Shown: positions 1-11,378, counted from the first letter of the stretch. The stretch: DNA of 64,000 nt from Cephalotus follicularis (GCA_001972305.1 BDDD01001473.1:232822-296821), one strand, 5' to 3'. Made by a program: numbers and translations. Notes: generated by a model from the letters alone, not told the origin.

Positions 1-145
1 GATGACTGAAGTTATTGTGAAGAACTCTTAGCCTGAATGAGTGTAAATTGTGATCGACCAAATTATGTAAACTCCTGACCCACGCGAATATAAGTTGTGA
101 ACGGCAAAAAAACAAAAACAAATTTCATTTACTCTTCATTGTAAC
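1..145. other. Left flank of the Copia insertion, no gene seen
   Basis: AT-rich sequence ending in GTAAC at 141-145, the left target duplication of the Copia element. The matching GTAAC is at 15805-15809. No ORF, splice pattern or repeat is evident. Confidence 0.6.
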
Positions 146-215
146 TGTTGTGACAAGCAGCGGAAAACACAAGATAGCAACCAAACAAATAAAATGAAGA
201 ACGGCAAAAAACACA
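146..215 (-). repeat. Copia 3' LTR, first fragment
   Basis: Begins TGTTGTGACAAGCAGCGG and matches 15371-15439 of the intact LTR. It is cut off at 215 by the CACTA terminus. The last three bases (ACA, 213-215) correspond to AAA at 10821-10823, the CACTA target duplication with one mismatch. Confidence 0.9.
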
Positions 216-237
216 CACTACTAAAAACAGGGCAACG
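216..237 (+). repeat. CACTA left terminal inverted repeat
   Basis: Starts CACTACTAAAAACAGGG and ends in GGCAACG. It pairs with the right terminus with a few mismatches. Confidence 0.92.
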
Positions 238-390
238 ACGAGGGCAAACGGCGAGGGCATAGCGAGGGCACATGGTCCCCTCGCCGTTTTGCCCGTTTTT
301 TATGTTTTATTTAAAGAAAAGGCATGGCGAGGGCGTTAAGTGCCCTCGCCATGGCGAGGGCACTTAATACCCTCGCCATGCCCTCGGAAA
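238..390. repeat. CACTA left subterminal repeat array
   Basis: Repeated GGCGAGGGCA/TGCCCTCGCC units in both orientations. Bases 336-367 form a perfect 32-bp palindrome centred on CCATGG. In CACTA elements such arrays bind the element-encoded DNA-binding protein; that role is inferred here. Confidence 0.85.
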
Positions 391-1130
391 TTAACCTAAT
401 TTGTGCCTGATACTCTTTTTTCCCCTCTTTCACTCGTCTCCCTCACTTTCTTCTTCTCCCTCTCGCCGCCCTCTCCTTCTCCCTCTCTCCTACTCCATTG
501 TCGGACCCTCTCTCTCACTTTCTCCACTGCCAGTCTTCCTCACTCACACTTTCTCCTTCTCAGGTACTTTCTTTCTCCCTTTCTCTCACTACTAGTTTTT
601 TTTTATTATATATATATATACAGTGTATATATAGTAGTATATACATATAATTTAGTTATATATATAATAGTTAGTACATATGTATATATTAGTTAGTATG
701 TATAATTTAGTTAGGGTATTATTTAGTTAGTATGTTAGTATATATGTATGTACAGTTTAGTAGTATATATGTATAATTAGTAGTAGTATATATATATATA
801 TATGTGTAGTAGTATATATATATGTGTGTGTGTGTGTGTGTATAATTTAATTAATATTTATGTTGTATACTTTAGTTAGTATGTATATATATAGTGTATA
901 TGTATAAAACATTTAGTCAGTATGTTAGTATATATGTATGTATAATTTAATTAGTATGTATATATATAATAGTTAGTAATATATATGTCTGGATAATTTA
1001 GTTAATATATATGTATGTATAATTTAATTAGTATGTTAGTATATATGTATGTATAATTTAGTTAGTCTGTATATATAGTTAGTAATATATATGAATGTAT
1101 AATTTAGTTAGTCTGTTAGTATCGTGTTTA
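391..1130. repeat. Pyrimidine-rich tract and TA-rich minisatellite in CACTA
   Basis: About 405-595 is almost pure C/T on the plus strand. About 600-1130 is a degenerate minisatellite of units such as TATATATGTATGTATAATTT followed by AGTTAGTATG, with a TG run near 824-842. The short ORFs over it reflect composition bias. No gene is seen. Confidence 0.75.
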
Positions 1131-1689
1131 AATTTATTGTAGAGTTCAATACCTATTATGAGTAAAGTCGAGAGAAACCTTAGATTCTCGTTCATGATTC
1201 GTTCAATAGGAGTGAATCATGAATTGTCCAGTTCGGAAAGTTTTAGCATACGTACGTCCACTGTAGGATATATCGTTATCTTGCGTACATAGTTTTCTTC
1301 AAGAAAGTTTCGGTTACACTCCTTAAACATGTTCCTCGGATGCATAATTAAACCGATCAAATCAGTTTAATTCGTGTGTTTGAGGAACCGTGGGGAGATG
1401 CTGCCGAAATTTTCTGATTATGAACTATGCACACGGGATAACGATATTAGTGGAGGTACGTAGTCGGGATGGGATAGGGCCGTACCTTTTAGAGTTAGGT
1501 GGTGAGATACACTTAAGTCAATGCATATCGAGAAAAGTATACTTGAATATAACAATCTTCAACCTTGCTTGTAGAAAAAATGTCTGTTGACAGGAGTTGG
1601 ATGAGTAGGCGGGTTGTCCGGGGGTTACTAACGGAGGAATTTAACAGGGGTGTGTAACTATAGGAGGAAGGCAATGACGGGCTCTGGGG

Positions 1690-1886
1690 TGCAGCAGATG
1701 AGCCTGGAGTGCATGCAGCATGGCCCTGCAGAGATACCATGGCCAGTGTGGGATGAAATGGTGAATAGATTGTTGTCCGAGGATTTTTAGAAGCGGGCAA
1801 GAACAAATGCCGTCAATAGGGCGAACGAAGCACACACTACCTACACTGGCGGTAGTCACACAATGAAGAGACAGTTACAGATTGGG
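1690..1886 (+). pseudogene. CACTA plant transposase, 5' remnant exon
   Basis: In the frame ending at 1886 it encodes WPVWDEMVNRLLSEDF, a stop (TAG, 1788-1790), and then KRARTNAVNRANEAH and TYTGGSHTMKRQ. This resembles the plant transposase family (Ptta/En/Spm, transposase 24), whose members have a basic KNKxNR-like stretch followed by an HTxGS block. The internal stop shows decay. The Gypsy element was inserted at the last codon of this exon: after its target duplication the next bases (9405-9410) are GTAAGT, a perfect splice donor. The 5' border of the exon is not certain. Confidence 0.7.
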
Positions 1887-4350
1887 TGTAACACCCCCGG
1901 ATGGCGGGAGTTGTCACAGGACATATCATATAGAACCTATCATAACATATCTGAACATAACATTATTTATTAGCCAAAACAGCCAAAAACGTGGCAGTCT
2001 TATCTTAACATTAAAACTTAAGAGTTAACCATTTTAAACATTTGCGGAAAAACTCAAAACATAATCCGGTTCCAAATGTAAAACATAAAAACATAACCAT
2101 CAGTATTTATAACTACTAGACATAACATAGGGACCACACTCCTAGGGATCCAAAGACATAGGGTAGTCATCACTCTTTCACACTTTCCCCCGCTGCTCCT
2201 GAAAACCTGCCGCATGGAAACAAAAACGCGGCTGAGCAAACCTCAGTACGGATAAGGGAAATAAAACATTAAATGACAAATTTAAAAAAAAACAGTAATA
2301 TTTCAATAAACTTCGTAACAGAAATCTTAAACAGTTAAAACAGTTTAATCATATTCAAATACCAATTTCATATCCTTCGAAACATTTACGAAACATTTCA
2401 TAAAATCATATACAAATCTTAGATTATACTGAGCCACATACATATCACATAATCATAAATTTGGTAAGGGAGGCGTTAATTTCACATGCCCACTAGAATT
2501 GAAGTGTACGGCACTACACAAGTCAATTCTCACATATCATATATCAGATCAACCATCTAATCACATATTTGATCATTCACTAGATCACATTTCATAAACT
2601 AGAATCGATTCATACGCCTCTATCATACATAGTGGATCCATAAATCCACCTCATGGGATTTATTCATACACTCAGAGACGCCGTAGTCTAATCACACCGC
2701 TACGGAAGTGTCACGTCCCCGTGCCAGACCGACGACGTGCCTATAGTACGCCCTATAGGTGGGTACAATACTCAGTATTCATTTCAAAAATATTGATTTA
2801 TCAAAATCAATTTATAATCACATAAAATATGTTTTCACAAAACATATCAGAAAATCGCTCACAACGGTATCATAACATACATTTCATAACATATCGTATC
2901 ATTTCATATCATATGTATAAAGTCGGAATCATTTAAAAATGTCAAACCAACTTTAATGTTAAAACCATGAAACAATATCAATTTCATAAACGGAGAAGCT
3001 TAGCACAACTGTTTTCAGTTCGAAATATCAGATAGCCAAGGAACAGAAAATCCGTACCTTAAGTACTTACGGATAGACGATTCAAACGAATTCCACTTGA
3101 AGCACAACAATCTAAAAGGCATCCAAAATCATACGTATAAGAGTCTAAGACACATCAGAAGCATTAAACAGACTCATAATAGTGTTTGGTAAAGACTCGG
3201 ATCGATTCGAGGACCAAACGAAGCAAAACAGTTGAAAACAGTACATTTCTAGGCAAAACAGTCGACAATTACAGAGCACCAGCCGACTGGGGAAGCTTGG
3301 CAGTCGACTAATCACAAGGTCCAGTCAACTACTCAAACTAGAATGCAGACAGTCGACTACTCAACCTAAGACAGTCGACTGTGTTCATATGGCAGTCGAC
3401 TGTTCATCCAATCCAGCCGACTGTCCACAGGAACAGCCGACTGTTCTGGACGACAGAACAGTAGGAAACTTGACGATTTGATGCAGAAAATGGTCTAAAT
3501 GATTACTGCACTGAACCAGAAGCATAAGGACATAAATATATGACATAATATGGCATTTAGGTGACATAAAAACACAAAATTGACACAGAAACCATTCGAC
3601 AGTGGCTTAGTTTAAGGAGAAGACAAAAGGAACATTTACATGTGCATACAATGGTGTCCAGATTCTGTCCATAATTAATTTGCAGACCTTAAAAAACCAG
3701 TTTGAGACAAGTCTAGGTGTATTACACATGTTAACAGACTGATTAACATTATGACAAAACATATTAACATAGGAATTGAAACCAAAGGACATAAAGAGCA
3801 TAAAACTGAAATTATGACATTGGAACAAAACCATAGCAGAAAGGAACGAATTAACTGACCTGTAATGGTATAAAGAACACAGAAAAAAAGCAAGAATACC
3901 ACTACAACACTATCACAATCGGCTGCACACAGGGACAAAACGAAACCAAGGAAAACCAAAACAAAGAGATGCTTAGCAAACCAAACGAATTCAACTCATA
4001 AGAACAACTAAAGGGCTGAGATTACCTCTTCAAAACCACTGAAACGACTCAACAATAGATTGACACGAACCTCAGAAGCAGAAATCGGTGTGGCACATTG
4101 CAGGAAGATGAAAACATATATAAAATGGCAAGGACACTCACAAAAAGAAAAAGGAGACCAAAATCTGCTAAAAAGTGAAGAAAAGAGGATTTCAGGGGAT
4201 TAGAAAAGGAAAACAAGATTGCAAACGAGTAGAATTAATGAGGGAGAGAGTGGATTCGGGTGAGGAAGAAGAAAGAAAGGAAAGAAGAGGGAGAAAGGAA
4301 AGAAAAATAAAAAGGAAAGAAAATAAATAAAATGAATTAAAAGGATTTAT
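1887..4350 (-). repeat. Gypsy 3' LTR, truncated at the assembly junction
   Basis: Matches 6681-9160 or so nearly base for base and stops at the N. About 230 bp of the LTR, the PPT and all pol downstream of RT motif B are absent here. Confidence 0.92.
3258..3444. repeat. CAGTCGACTG palindrome cluster in left LTR
   Basis: About ten dispersed copies of the palindrome CAGTCGACTG or close variants (CAGCCGACTG, CAGTCAACTA), spaced 15-30 bp apart. The cluster is repeated in the other LTR at 8060-8246. Confidence 0.85.
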
Positions 4351-4351
4351 N
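4351..4351. other. Single N: assembly gap or junction
   Basis: The only undetermined base in the window. On its left is LTR sequence; on its right the RT reading frame is cut in mid-codon. Several kilobases of element must be missing or collapsed here. Confidence 0.95.
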
Positions 4352-5765
4352 ACTCATGGAACACCCTATTCATCAGATCCATGAAAACTGCCGGTGCATT
4401 AGTGAGTCCGAAAGGCATCACCAAAAACTCATAATGCCCATACCGAGTACGGAAAGCAATTTTAGGCACATCTTCATCCTTTATCCGAAGCTGATGATAT
4501 TCCGATCTCAAATCGATCTTCGAGAAATACCGAGCACCTTGGAGTTGATCAAATAAGTCATCAATCCTAGGTAGCGGGTATTTATTCCGAACAGTAATTC
4601 GGTTCAACTCTCTGTAGTCTATGCATAGCCTCATATACCCATCTTTCTTCTTCACAAAAAGAACCGGAGCACCCCACGATGAAACACTAGGCCGAATAAA
4701 ACCCTGATCCAACAGCTCTTGCAACTGTTCCTTCAACTCTTGCAGTTCCAACGGTGCCATTCTGTAAGGTGCCTTAGATAAAGGTGCCGCCCCAGGAATG
4801 AGTTCGATGGTAAACTCTACTTCCCGTTGCGGTGGCAAACCCTGTAACTCCTCCGGAAACACATCAGAAAATTCTCTGACCACAGGATAGTCTTCAAGGC
4901 GAGGCTCAACCTTTGAGACATCCTTCACAACAGCTAAGAAACCTTCAGCGCCCTTAGCCACCAATTTCCGAGCCTTCAGAGCAGATATAACTTTCACTTT
5001 CCTAGGCTGTGAACCCTGATAAACAAAATCAGGTCTGTTCACATCCCCAAATAGAACCCTCCGAGCATAGCAGTCGATCGTAGCACAATGACGATCCAAC
5101 CAGTTCATTCCCAGAATCATATCGAAGTCATACATATTGATAGGCAAAAGATCCGCATCATGAACCCGATCATCGAAAACAAGAGGACAAGCATAAAAAC
5201 ACTCAGATATCACAACAGAAGAACCCGTAGGGGTCGAACGAACCAAAGCTGGATCAAGCAACTGAGAAGACATCCCAAGATGCTGAACAAAAGACTTTGC
5301 TACAACCGAGTGGGTCGATCCAGTATCATATAAAACATAAGCCCTACGATTACCAACAAAAATAAAGCCTGAAACAGTACCTGGTGCATTAGCTGTCTGC
5401 TGAGTCGTGATAGCAAAGACACGACCTCCCACGTTGCGTTGTCCATGATCTGCATTGTTCCCCTTCCTTTCCTTCGCACGAGGGTCAGGACAGTCCTTCA
5501 CGAAATGCCCTTTCTGACCACACACAAAACAGGCCCCAATAGCCTTGTAGCACACTCCCACTGGATACTGTCTACCACATATATCACACTTGGCAATCTG
5601 GACATCCGCAGCTCCCTGTGTCTGCCTCTGGTCATTACCGGGACGTTGCTGTCCCCCGTTATCATTCCTCTTACCACGCTTGCCATTTCTATTCTTGTAA
5701 TTCTGCCCAGATCCTTGCCCTTGAGAATCTCCTCTGTTTCGCTTTCTGTCACTTTCCTGACGAGA
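4352..5765 (-). pseudogene. Gypsy pol: zinc knuckles, protease, reverse transcriptase (partial)
   Basis: Open from about 5765 down to the N. In order it shows a cysteine pair (CDICGRQYP), a CCHC knuckle ([14 protein letters not shown]), an aspartic protease with active site YDTGSTHS and flap block [11 protein letters not shown], then RT. RT motifs seen are [31 protein letters not shown], the motif A block [13 protein letters not shown] and the motif B block FGLTNAP. The YxDD box, RNase H and integrase would lie beyond the N and are not present. RT motif A keeps its aspartate, but the usual G of SGYHQ is E. Read together with gag this would be one gag-pol polyprotein, as in chromoviruses. Confidence 0.9.
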
Positions 5766-6508
5766 ATGTTCTTTGCCGCATTTGCCACTTCTGAAACATC
5801 AGCAAACCTGGTGTTGATCAATTTACCCCGGAACTGATAATGCAATTTCCACTTGAACTTTTCTGCCTGCTCCAGTGCTGTCCCCGCCGCGGACCCAGCA
5901 AAACCAGCAAGCCTAGTAAAACGGGTCAGAAACTCTGTCACCGACTCTCCATCCATCTGTCTGGTATTGATAAACTCTCTGGCGTAAGCCTCCTTATCAG
6001 CAGTGGGAAAGTACTGTTGATAAAAGACTTCGCAAAACTCAGACCAGGTCAAAGTCTCCGCATAATTGCCACCCTTAGCCAAAACCACAGCTTTCCACCA
6101 TTTCTGAGCATCACCCTCAAGCTTGTACACAGCTAACTTAATCTTCTGTTCATCACTGCAACCAAGCACATCAAAGATCTTGTCCATATGAGCAATCCAA
6201 TGCTCAGCCTCCACAGGAGTCATGGCTGAGCTGAAAGACTGCGGTCTCTGCTTCTGGAACCGCTCTAGCCAGATATAAGTGGGTGTGTCAGTCCTGTCCC
6301 TGGCTTCTCTTCCCAACTGAACATCAGTTGGAGCATCGTTAGCAACAACCGGCTCCCTACGGCCCTGATTCTGATTCTGCTCACTCAACATGCGTCGTAC
6401 CTCTTGAGCGACTGCCTGACGTACCAATTCCTCCATAGCAGGCTCATTTCTGACTTCTTCAACCTCAGCGGGTGCAGTCCTTCGAGCAGCGTTCCTTGTA
6501 CGTGCCAT
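5766..6508 (-). pseudogene. Gypsy gag
   Basis: Starts at ATG 6508 (MARTRNAARRTAPAEVEEV), about 156 bases after the PBS. The capsid domain includes WLERFQKQRPQSFSSAMTP, EAEHWIAHMDKIFDVLGC and KWWKAV, followed by FYQQYFP and FLTRFTRLAGFA. Near 5765 the frame shifts by one. The basic nucleocapsid segment and the zinc knuckles continue in the pol frame, so the two overlapping ORFs derive from a single frame. Confidence 0.9.
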
Positions 6509-6664
6509 CTACAAAAAGGCACCCAGAACATAAAACATCACAAGGAACACAGACCAAAACAAAAACATATCATAAAATCAAAACCGAAACAGCCTAACCC
6601 AGTGTCTACCCAATCTCACAGGTCAAACCTAGTTAGGTCTTCTAAGGAAACAAAACCTAATCCT

Positions 6665-6675
6665 CTCTGATACCA
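6665..6675 (-). other. Gypsy primer binding site (tRNA-iMet)
   Basis: Minus strand TGGTATCAGAG, five bases inside the 5' LTR end at 6681. Confidence 0.9.
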
Positions 6676-6680
6676 AAATC

Positions 6681-9399
6681 TGTAACACCCCCGGACGGCG
6701 GGAGTCGTCACAGGACAAATCATATAGAACCTATCATAACATATCTGAACATAACATTATTTATTAGCCAAAACAGCAAAAAACGTGACAGTCTTATCTT
6801 AACATTAAAACTTAAGAGTTAACCATTTTAAACATTTGCGAAAAAACTCAAAACATAATCTGGTTCCAAATGTAAAACATAAAAACATAACCATCAGTGT
6901 TTATAACTACTAGACATAACATAGGGATCACACTCCTAGGGATCCAAAGACATAGGGTAGTCATCACTCTTTCACACTTCCCCCGCTGCTCCTGAAAACC
7001 TGCCGCATGGAAACAAAAGCGCGGCTGAGCAAACCTCAGTACGGATAAGGGAAATAAAACATTAAACGATAAATTAAAAAAAACAGTATTATTTTAATAA
7101 ACTTCGTAACGGAAATCTTAAACAGTTAAAACAGTTTAATCATATTCAAATACCAATTTCATATCCTTCGAAACATTTACGAAACATTTCATAAAATCAT
7201 ATACAAATCTTAGATTATACTGAGCCACATACATATCACATAATCATAAATTTGGCAAGGGAGGCGCTAATTCCACATGCCCACTAGAATTGAAGTGTAC
7301 GGCACTACACAAGTCAATTCTCACATATCATATATCAGATCAACCATCTGATCACATATTTGATCATTCACTAGATCACATATCATAAACTAGAATCGAT
7401 TCATACGCCTCTATCATACATAGCGGATCCATAAATCCACCTCATGGGATTTATTCATACGCTCAGAGACGCCGTAGTCTAATCACACCGCTACGGAAGT
7501 GTCACGTCCCTGTGCCAGACCCACGACGTGCCTATGGTACGCCCTATAGGTGGGTACAATACTCAGTATTCATTTCAAAAATATTGATTTATCAAAATCA
7601 ATTTAAAATCACATAAAATATGTTTTCACAAAACATATCAGAAAACCGCTCACAACGGTATCATAACATACATTTCATAACATATCCTATCATTTCATAT
7701 CATATGTATAAAGTCGGAATCATTTAAAAATGTCAAACCAACTTTAATGTTAAAACCATGAAACATTATCAATTTCATAAACGGAGAAGCTTAGCAAAAC
7801 TGTTTTCGGTTCAAAATATCAGATAGCCAAGGAACAGAAAATCCGTACCTTAAGCGTTCACAATGTACTTACGGATAGACGATTCAAACGAATTCCACTT
7901 GAAGCACAACAATCTAAAAGGCATCCAAAATCATACGTATAAGAGTCTAAGACACATCAGAAGTATTAAACAGACTCATAACAGTGTTTGGTAAAGACTC
8001 GGATCGATTCGAGGACCAAACGAAGCAAAACAGTTGAAAACAGTACATTTCTAGGCAAAACAGTCGACTATTACAGAGCACCAGCCGACTGGGGAAGCTT
8101 GGTAGTCGACTAATCACAAGGTCCAGTCGACTACTCAAACTAGAATGCAGACAGTCGACTACTCAACCTAAGACAGTCGACTGTGTTCATATGGCAGTCG
8201 ACTGTTCATCCAATCCAGCCGACTGTCCACAGGAACAGCCGACTATTCTGGACGACAGAACAGTAGGAAACTTGATGATTTGATACAAAAAATGGTCTAA
8301 ATGATTACTGCACTAAACCAGAAGCATAAGGACATAAATATATGACATAATATGGCATTTAGGTGACATAAAAACACAAAATTGACACAGAAACCATTCG
8401 ACAGTGGCTTAGTTTAAGGAGAAGACAAAAAGAACATTTACATGTGCATACAATGGTGTCCAGATTCTGTCCATAATTAATTTGCAAACCTTAAAAAAAC
8501 CAGTTTGAGACAAGTCTAGGTGTATTACACATGTTAACAGACTGATTAACATTATGACAGAACATATTAACATAGGAATTGAAACCAAGGGACATAAAGA
8601 GAATAAAACTGAAATTATGACATTGGAACAAAACCATAGCAGAAAGGAACGAATTAACTGACCTGTAATGGTATAAAGAACACAGAAAAATAGCAAGAAT
8701 ACCACTACAACACTATCACAATCGGCTGCACACAGGGACAAAAGGAAACGAAGGAAAACCAAAACAAAGAGATGCTTAGCAAACCAAATGAATTCAACTC
8801 ATAAGAACAACTAAAGGGTTGAGATTACCTCTTCAAAACCACTGAAATGACTCCACAACAGATAGACACGAACCTCAGAAGCAGAAATCGGTATGGCACA
8901 TTGCAGGATGATGAAAACATATATAAAATGGCAAGGACACTCACAAAAGGAAAAAGGAGACCAAAATCTTCTAAAAAGGGAAGAAAAGAGGATATCAGGG
9001 GATTAGAAAAGGAAAACAAGATTGCAAATGAGTAGAATTAATGAGGGAGATAGTGGATTCGGGTGAGGAAGAAGAAAGAAAGGAAAGAAGAGGGAGAAAG
9101 GAAAGAAAAATAAAAAGGAAAGAAAATGAATAAAATGAATAAAATAAATAAAATTAAAATGAATTAAAGTATTTTAAAATAAAAAGGAATTTGTTGTAAT
9201 AAAATAAAATTTTGATTAAATAACAATAAACCCAAACCCAATATAGCATAACATATCCAAAATTGGACTGGTATCCGTTAGTCCAATTCACATAAGCCCA
9301 AAACAAAAAGGGGCTTTAAAATTAAACACAATTAAAAAGCCCGAACACAAACACATAAAAAGTCCGTAAAACACATTTACGAACGAGCAGGGTATTACA
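6681..9399 (-). repeat. Gypsy 5' LTR, complete
   Basis: 2719 bp with TG...CA ends (TGTAACACC ... ATTACA). It contains a second CAGTCGACTG palindrome cluster and, near its start on the minus strand (about 9040-9170), a purine-rich AAAG/AAAT stretch. ORFs within it, such as the hydrophobic one at 8409-8762, recur in the other LTR but resemble nothing I know. Confidence 0.93.
8060..8246. repeat. CAGTCGACTG palindrome cluster in right LTR
   Basis: Second copy of the cluster at 3258-3444, with the same order and spacing of CAGTCGACTG variants. Confidence 0.85.
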
Positions 9400-9491
9400 T
9401 CGGGGTAAGTAATAAACTAAATTTATGATTATGGTGATTAATAAACTTAATTTGTGTTTCAAACTAATTCGAAATACCATTTGACTTGCAG

Positions 9492-9587
9492 GTGGCCAAG
9501 GGGAAACCGCATGTGGATGTATACTTAGACACCCATAAGAAGGCGGGGGATGATACTCTTCCATCTCCTATTATAATGGAGAGGATG
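9492..9587 (+). pseudogene. CACTA plant transposase, second remnant exon
   Basis: A 96-base open exon flanked by an AG acceptor (TTGACTTGCAG) and a GTGAGT donor. It encodes VAKGKPHVDVYLDTHKKAGD and 12 more residues, matching the "xxxFxxTHKKxDG" block of plant CACTA-associated transposase proteins. It continues the gene from 1690-1886 across the Gypsy insertion and an intron (9405-9491). Confidence 0.7.
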
Positions 9588-9677
9588 GTGAGTTACAAAC
9601 TGAAATGAATGTGTCACTTAACTGATTAATCTTGTATATGTTTATCACTTAACTGATTAATCTTTTATTTTTTATAG

Positions 9678-9911
9678 GAAAAGTATCAGGCTGCTGCTGG
9701 GCCGGATACTGTGGAGGGGCCCGACGGTACTAGGGTGCCGGCTCCCTTCGACATCGTGGCATGGACGGAGGCTACTGGGGGTCCGCGGAAGGGCAAGATC
9801 CGTGGATTAGGGAACTATATGACTTCCACGAAGATGCTACCACAAGCACTCCGAGGTACTCAGTCGGGAGTGGGAGGTCAGAGTTGCCCATTCACTTCAC
9901 ACCCGTCATAG
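9678..9911 (+). pseudogene. CACTA plant transposase, third remnant exon
   Basis: Follows the acceptor TTTTTTATAG. It starts EKYQAAAGPDTVEGPDGTRV and includes AWTEATGGPRKGKIRGLGNY, the conserved GGxxKGRxxGLG motif of this family. The frame reaches TAG at 9909-9911. The coding sense may instead leave this frame by splicing near the GAGGTACT site at about 9853, since a coherent C-terminus lies in another frame downstream. Confidence 0.72.
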
Positions 9912-9932
9912 AGCACCCCAGGGTGGGACAGA

Positions 9933-10118
9933 GTCTCAGACCTTCAAAGCCAGTTGGACCAGATGGATTCGAAGATGGAGACTTTTATGGCTAATATGAC
10001 GCAGATGATGGAGTCTCGGTCCACACACACACCATCTGATCACAGTTCACCGCGATCTCGGCACCCCCCCTTCCAGCCATCCGGAGATTCGGACGATAGT
10101 GATAGCGATGACCAGTAG
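9933..10118 (+). pseudogene. CACTA plant transposase, C-terminal remnant
   Basis: Open to TAG at 10116-10118. It encodes a heptad-like coiled coil (LQSQLDQMDSKMETFMANMT) and a serine/aspartate-rich tail ending SGDSDDSDSDDQ. C-terminal coiled coils are usual in these proteins and could mediate dimerisation. The join to the previous exon is not resolved. Confidence 0.6.
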
Positions 10119-10369
10119 TAGTAGTCTATTGTATCTAACATATTCTAACACTGTCTGTAAATGTATTTGACATATTATCCTTTTTATAAAATGCTGACAA
10201 AACTTTTTTTCCATTGTTTTGTTAGTCCAGAATGAATGAAATGTGTCTATTGCTGAGAATTGTAAAATATAAACTGTTATTGTGGTTGTTGCTGAAATGA
10301 ATAGCAGGTTTTGCTTGGAGTTTAGGGCATAGATTCTGCTGATAGTTCCTACAGCAGAAACTGCAGAAT

Positions 10370-10797
10370 GGCGAGGGCTTGGCGAGGGCATTTTGTAGCA
10401 ACTGTAGACGGCGAGGGCATAAACCCTCGCCATGCCCTCGCTATGAAGAGGGCACGGGCGAGGGAGGCGAGGAGAGGGCAAGTCCAGGGCCCTAGCCATA
10501 CCCTTGCCATGGCGAGGGTATGACGAGGGTACCGTCTTCCCCTCGCCATGGCGAGGGTACCGTGGTGAGGGGAGACTGCCCTAGCCATACCCTCTGTGTG
10601 GTGAGGGGAGACTGCCCTAGCCATACCCTCTGTGTGGCGAGGGCAGTGGATGGTGAGGGGACTCTACCCTCGTCGTACCATCGCCATCCCCTCGCCGGAC
10701 TGGCTGGCGAGGAGTAAATTGGCGAGGGTCCATTCCCCTAGACATGCCCTCGCCGTAGACTCAATGGCGAGGGGACAGCGAGGGTAAGTGCCCTCGC
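10370..10797. repeat. CACTA right subterminal repeat array
   Basis: More than twenty copies, in both orientations, of GGCGAGGG-type units and their complement CCCTCGCC. Variants include GGTGAGGGGA and CCCTAGCCATACCC. A 43-bp unit ending GTGTGG is repeated in tandem around 10560-10640. ORFs on both strands here are by-products of the repeats. Confidence 0.85.
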
Positions 10798-10820
10798 CGT
10801 TGCCCCCTTTTTTTGTAGTG
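10798..10820 (-). repeat. CACTA right terminal inverted repeat
   Basis: Reads CACTACAAAAAAAGG, then GGGCAACG, on the minus strand. The run of seven A is conserved in CACTA ends. Confidence 0.92.
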
Positions 10821-11190
10821 AAAAGATTTACGTGGTTCGATCAATGTGATCTACGTCCACAGGCGAGGGAGAGGAATTCCACTAAATCAAATGAAAGAGT
10901 TACAAGTTATAAAGATCGAATAATCGATCACCAAAGAACAAAACTTGTTTCTCTTCCTAACAAAAGCTTACAGCCGTTTTAAGACTTAAGCATAAACTAA
11001 ACTCTCTTCTTCTTAACATAATTTACAAGTGAGAACATATATATATATACACTCATAAAGTCCTAATCTGACCAGAAGGAGGAGTCCAAATCTGACTTGA
11101 CTTAGGAATCCTACTTCGACTTGACTAAAGACTAAGGACTCCTACTCCAACTCGACTTAGGAGTGCCAAAATTCAAGTCATATTTTATCA
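10821..11190 (-). repeat. Copia 3' LTR, second fragment
   Basis: Resumes the LTR interrupted at 215, starting in the segment GATTTACGTGGTTCGATC and ending TATTTTATCA. The intact LTR ends TATTTTAACA. With the first fragment it gives about 437 bp, against 434 bp for the right LTR. A short run of TA dinucleotides lies at about 11038-11050. Confidence 0.9.
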
Positions 11191-11204
11191 AATCTCCACC
11201 TTGG
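11191..11204 (-). other. Copia polypurine tract
   Basis: On the minus strand this reads CCAAGGTGGAGATT and abuts the 3' LTR directly. This is the typical plus-strand priming tract of plant Copia elements. Confidence 0.85.
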
Positions 11205-11378
11205 CTTGAATTTCTAAGTGTCAAGAAGTCGAACACATTCCCCCAACAGCTCTAAGCTTACATGAGCAAACTCGGTGTAAGAAACAAGAGATGCAACAAA
11301 AGAATAGTGTTCACTTCATCAAACCGAACGTGAAATTTCTTTCTCACCTCGCCACCAAAGCCTCCAAAGGGGCACAAA

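Larger units (their letters stand above)
1887..9399 (-). mobile_element. Gypsy LTR retrotransposon (chromovirus-like), internally truncated
   Basis: The LTRs start TGTAACACCCCCGG and end GGTATTACA. The flanking 5-bp duplication is TTGGG (1882-1886) and TCGGG (9400-9404), with one mismatch. On the minus strand it has 5' LTR (6681-9399), PBS, gag, protease and the N-terminal half of RT. An N at 4351 then leads straight into the 3' LTR. RT, gag and LTR length resemble the Tekay/Del group of chromoviruses, but the diagnostic integrase and chromodomain region is missing. The two LTRs differ only at scattered positions by eye, so this is probably the youngest layer of the nest. Confidence 0.92.
216..10820 (+). 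mobile_element. CACTA (En/Spm) DNA transposon
   Basis: The termini are CACTACTAAAAACAGGGCAA at the left and, as reverse complement, CACTACAAAAAAAGGGGGCA at the right: CACTA-type inverted repeats. Comparing the two Copia LTRs shows that the insertion added exactly three extra bases (ACA/AAA), the 3-bp duplication expected of this superfamily. Subterminal arrays of GGCGAGGGCA and its complement occupy both ends. Without the nested Gypsy element it is about 3.1 kb and keeps only remnants of a plant transposase gene. I see no DDE catalytic transposase. Confidence 0.93.

Noticed and set aside
401-696. Two overlapping ORFs of 64 and 97 codons
   Set aside because: They lie in a pyrimidine tract and a TA minisatellite inside the CACTA element; the proteins are Ser/Pro/Leu runs without domain character.
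8409-8762. Hydrophobic 117-codon minus-strand ORF, repeated at 3675-3959
   Set aside because: It lies wholly within both Gypsy LTRs and differs in length between them; conservation follows from LTR identity.
10047-10717. ORFs of up to 150 codons over the CACTA right end
   Set aside because: Translations of GC-rich subterminal repeats in several frames at once.
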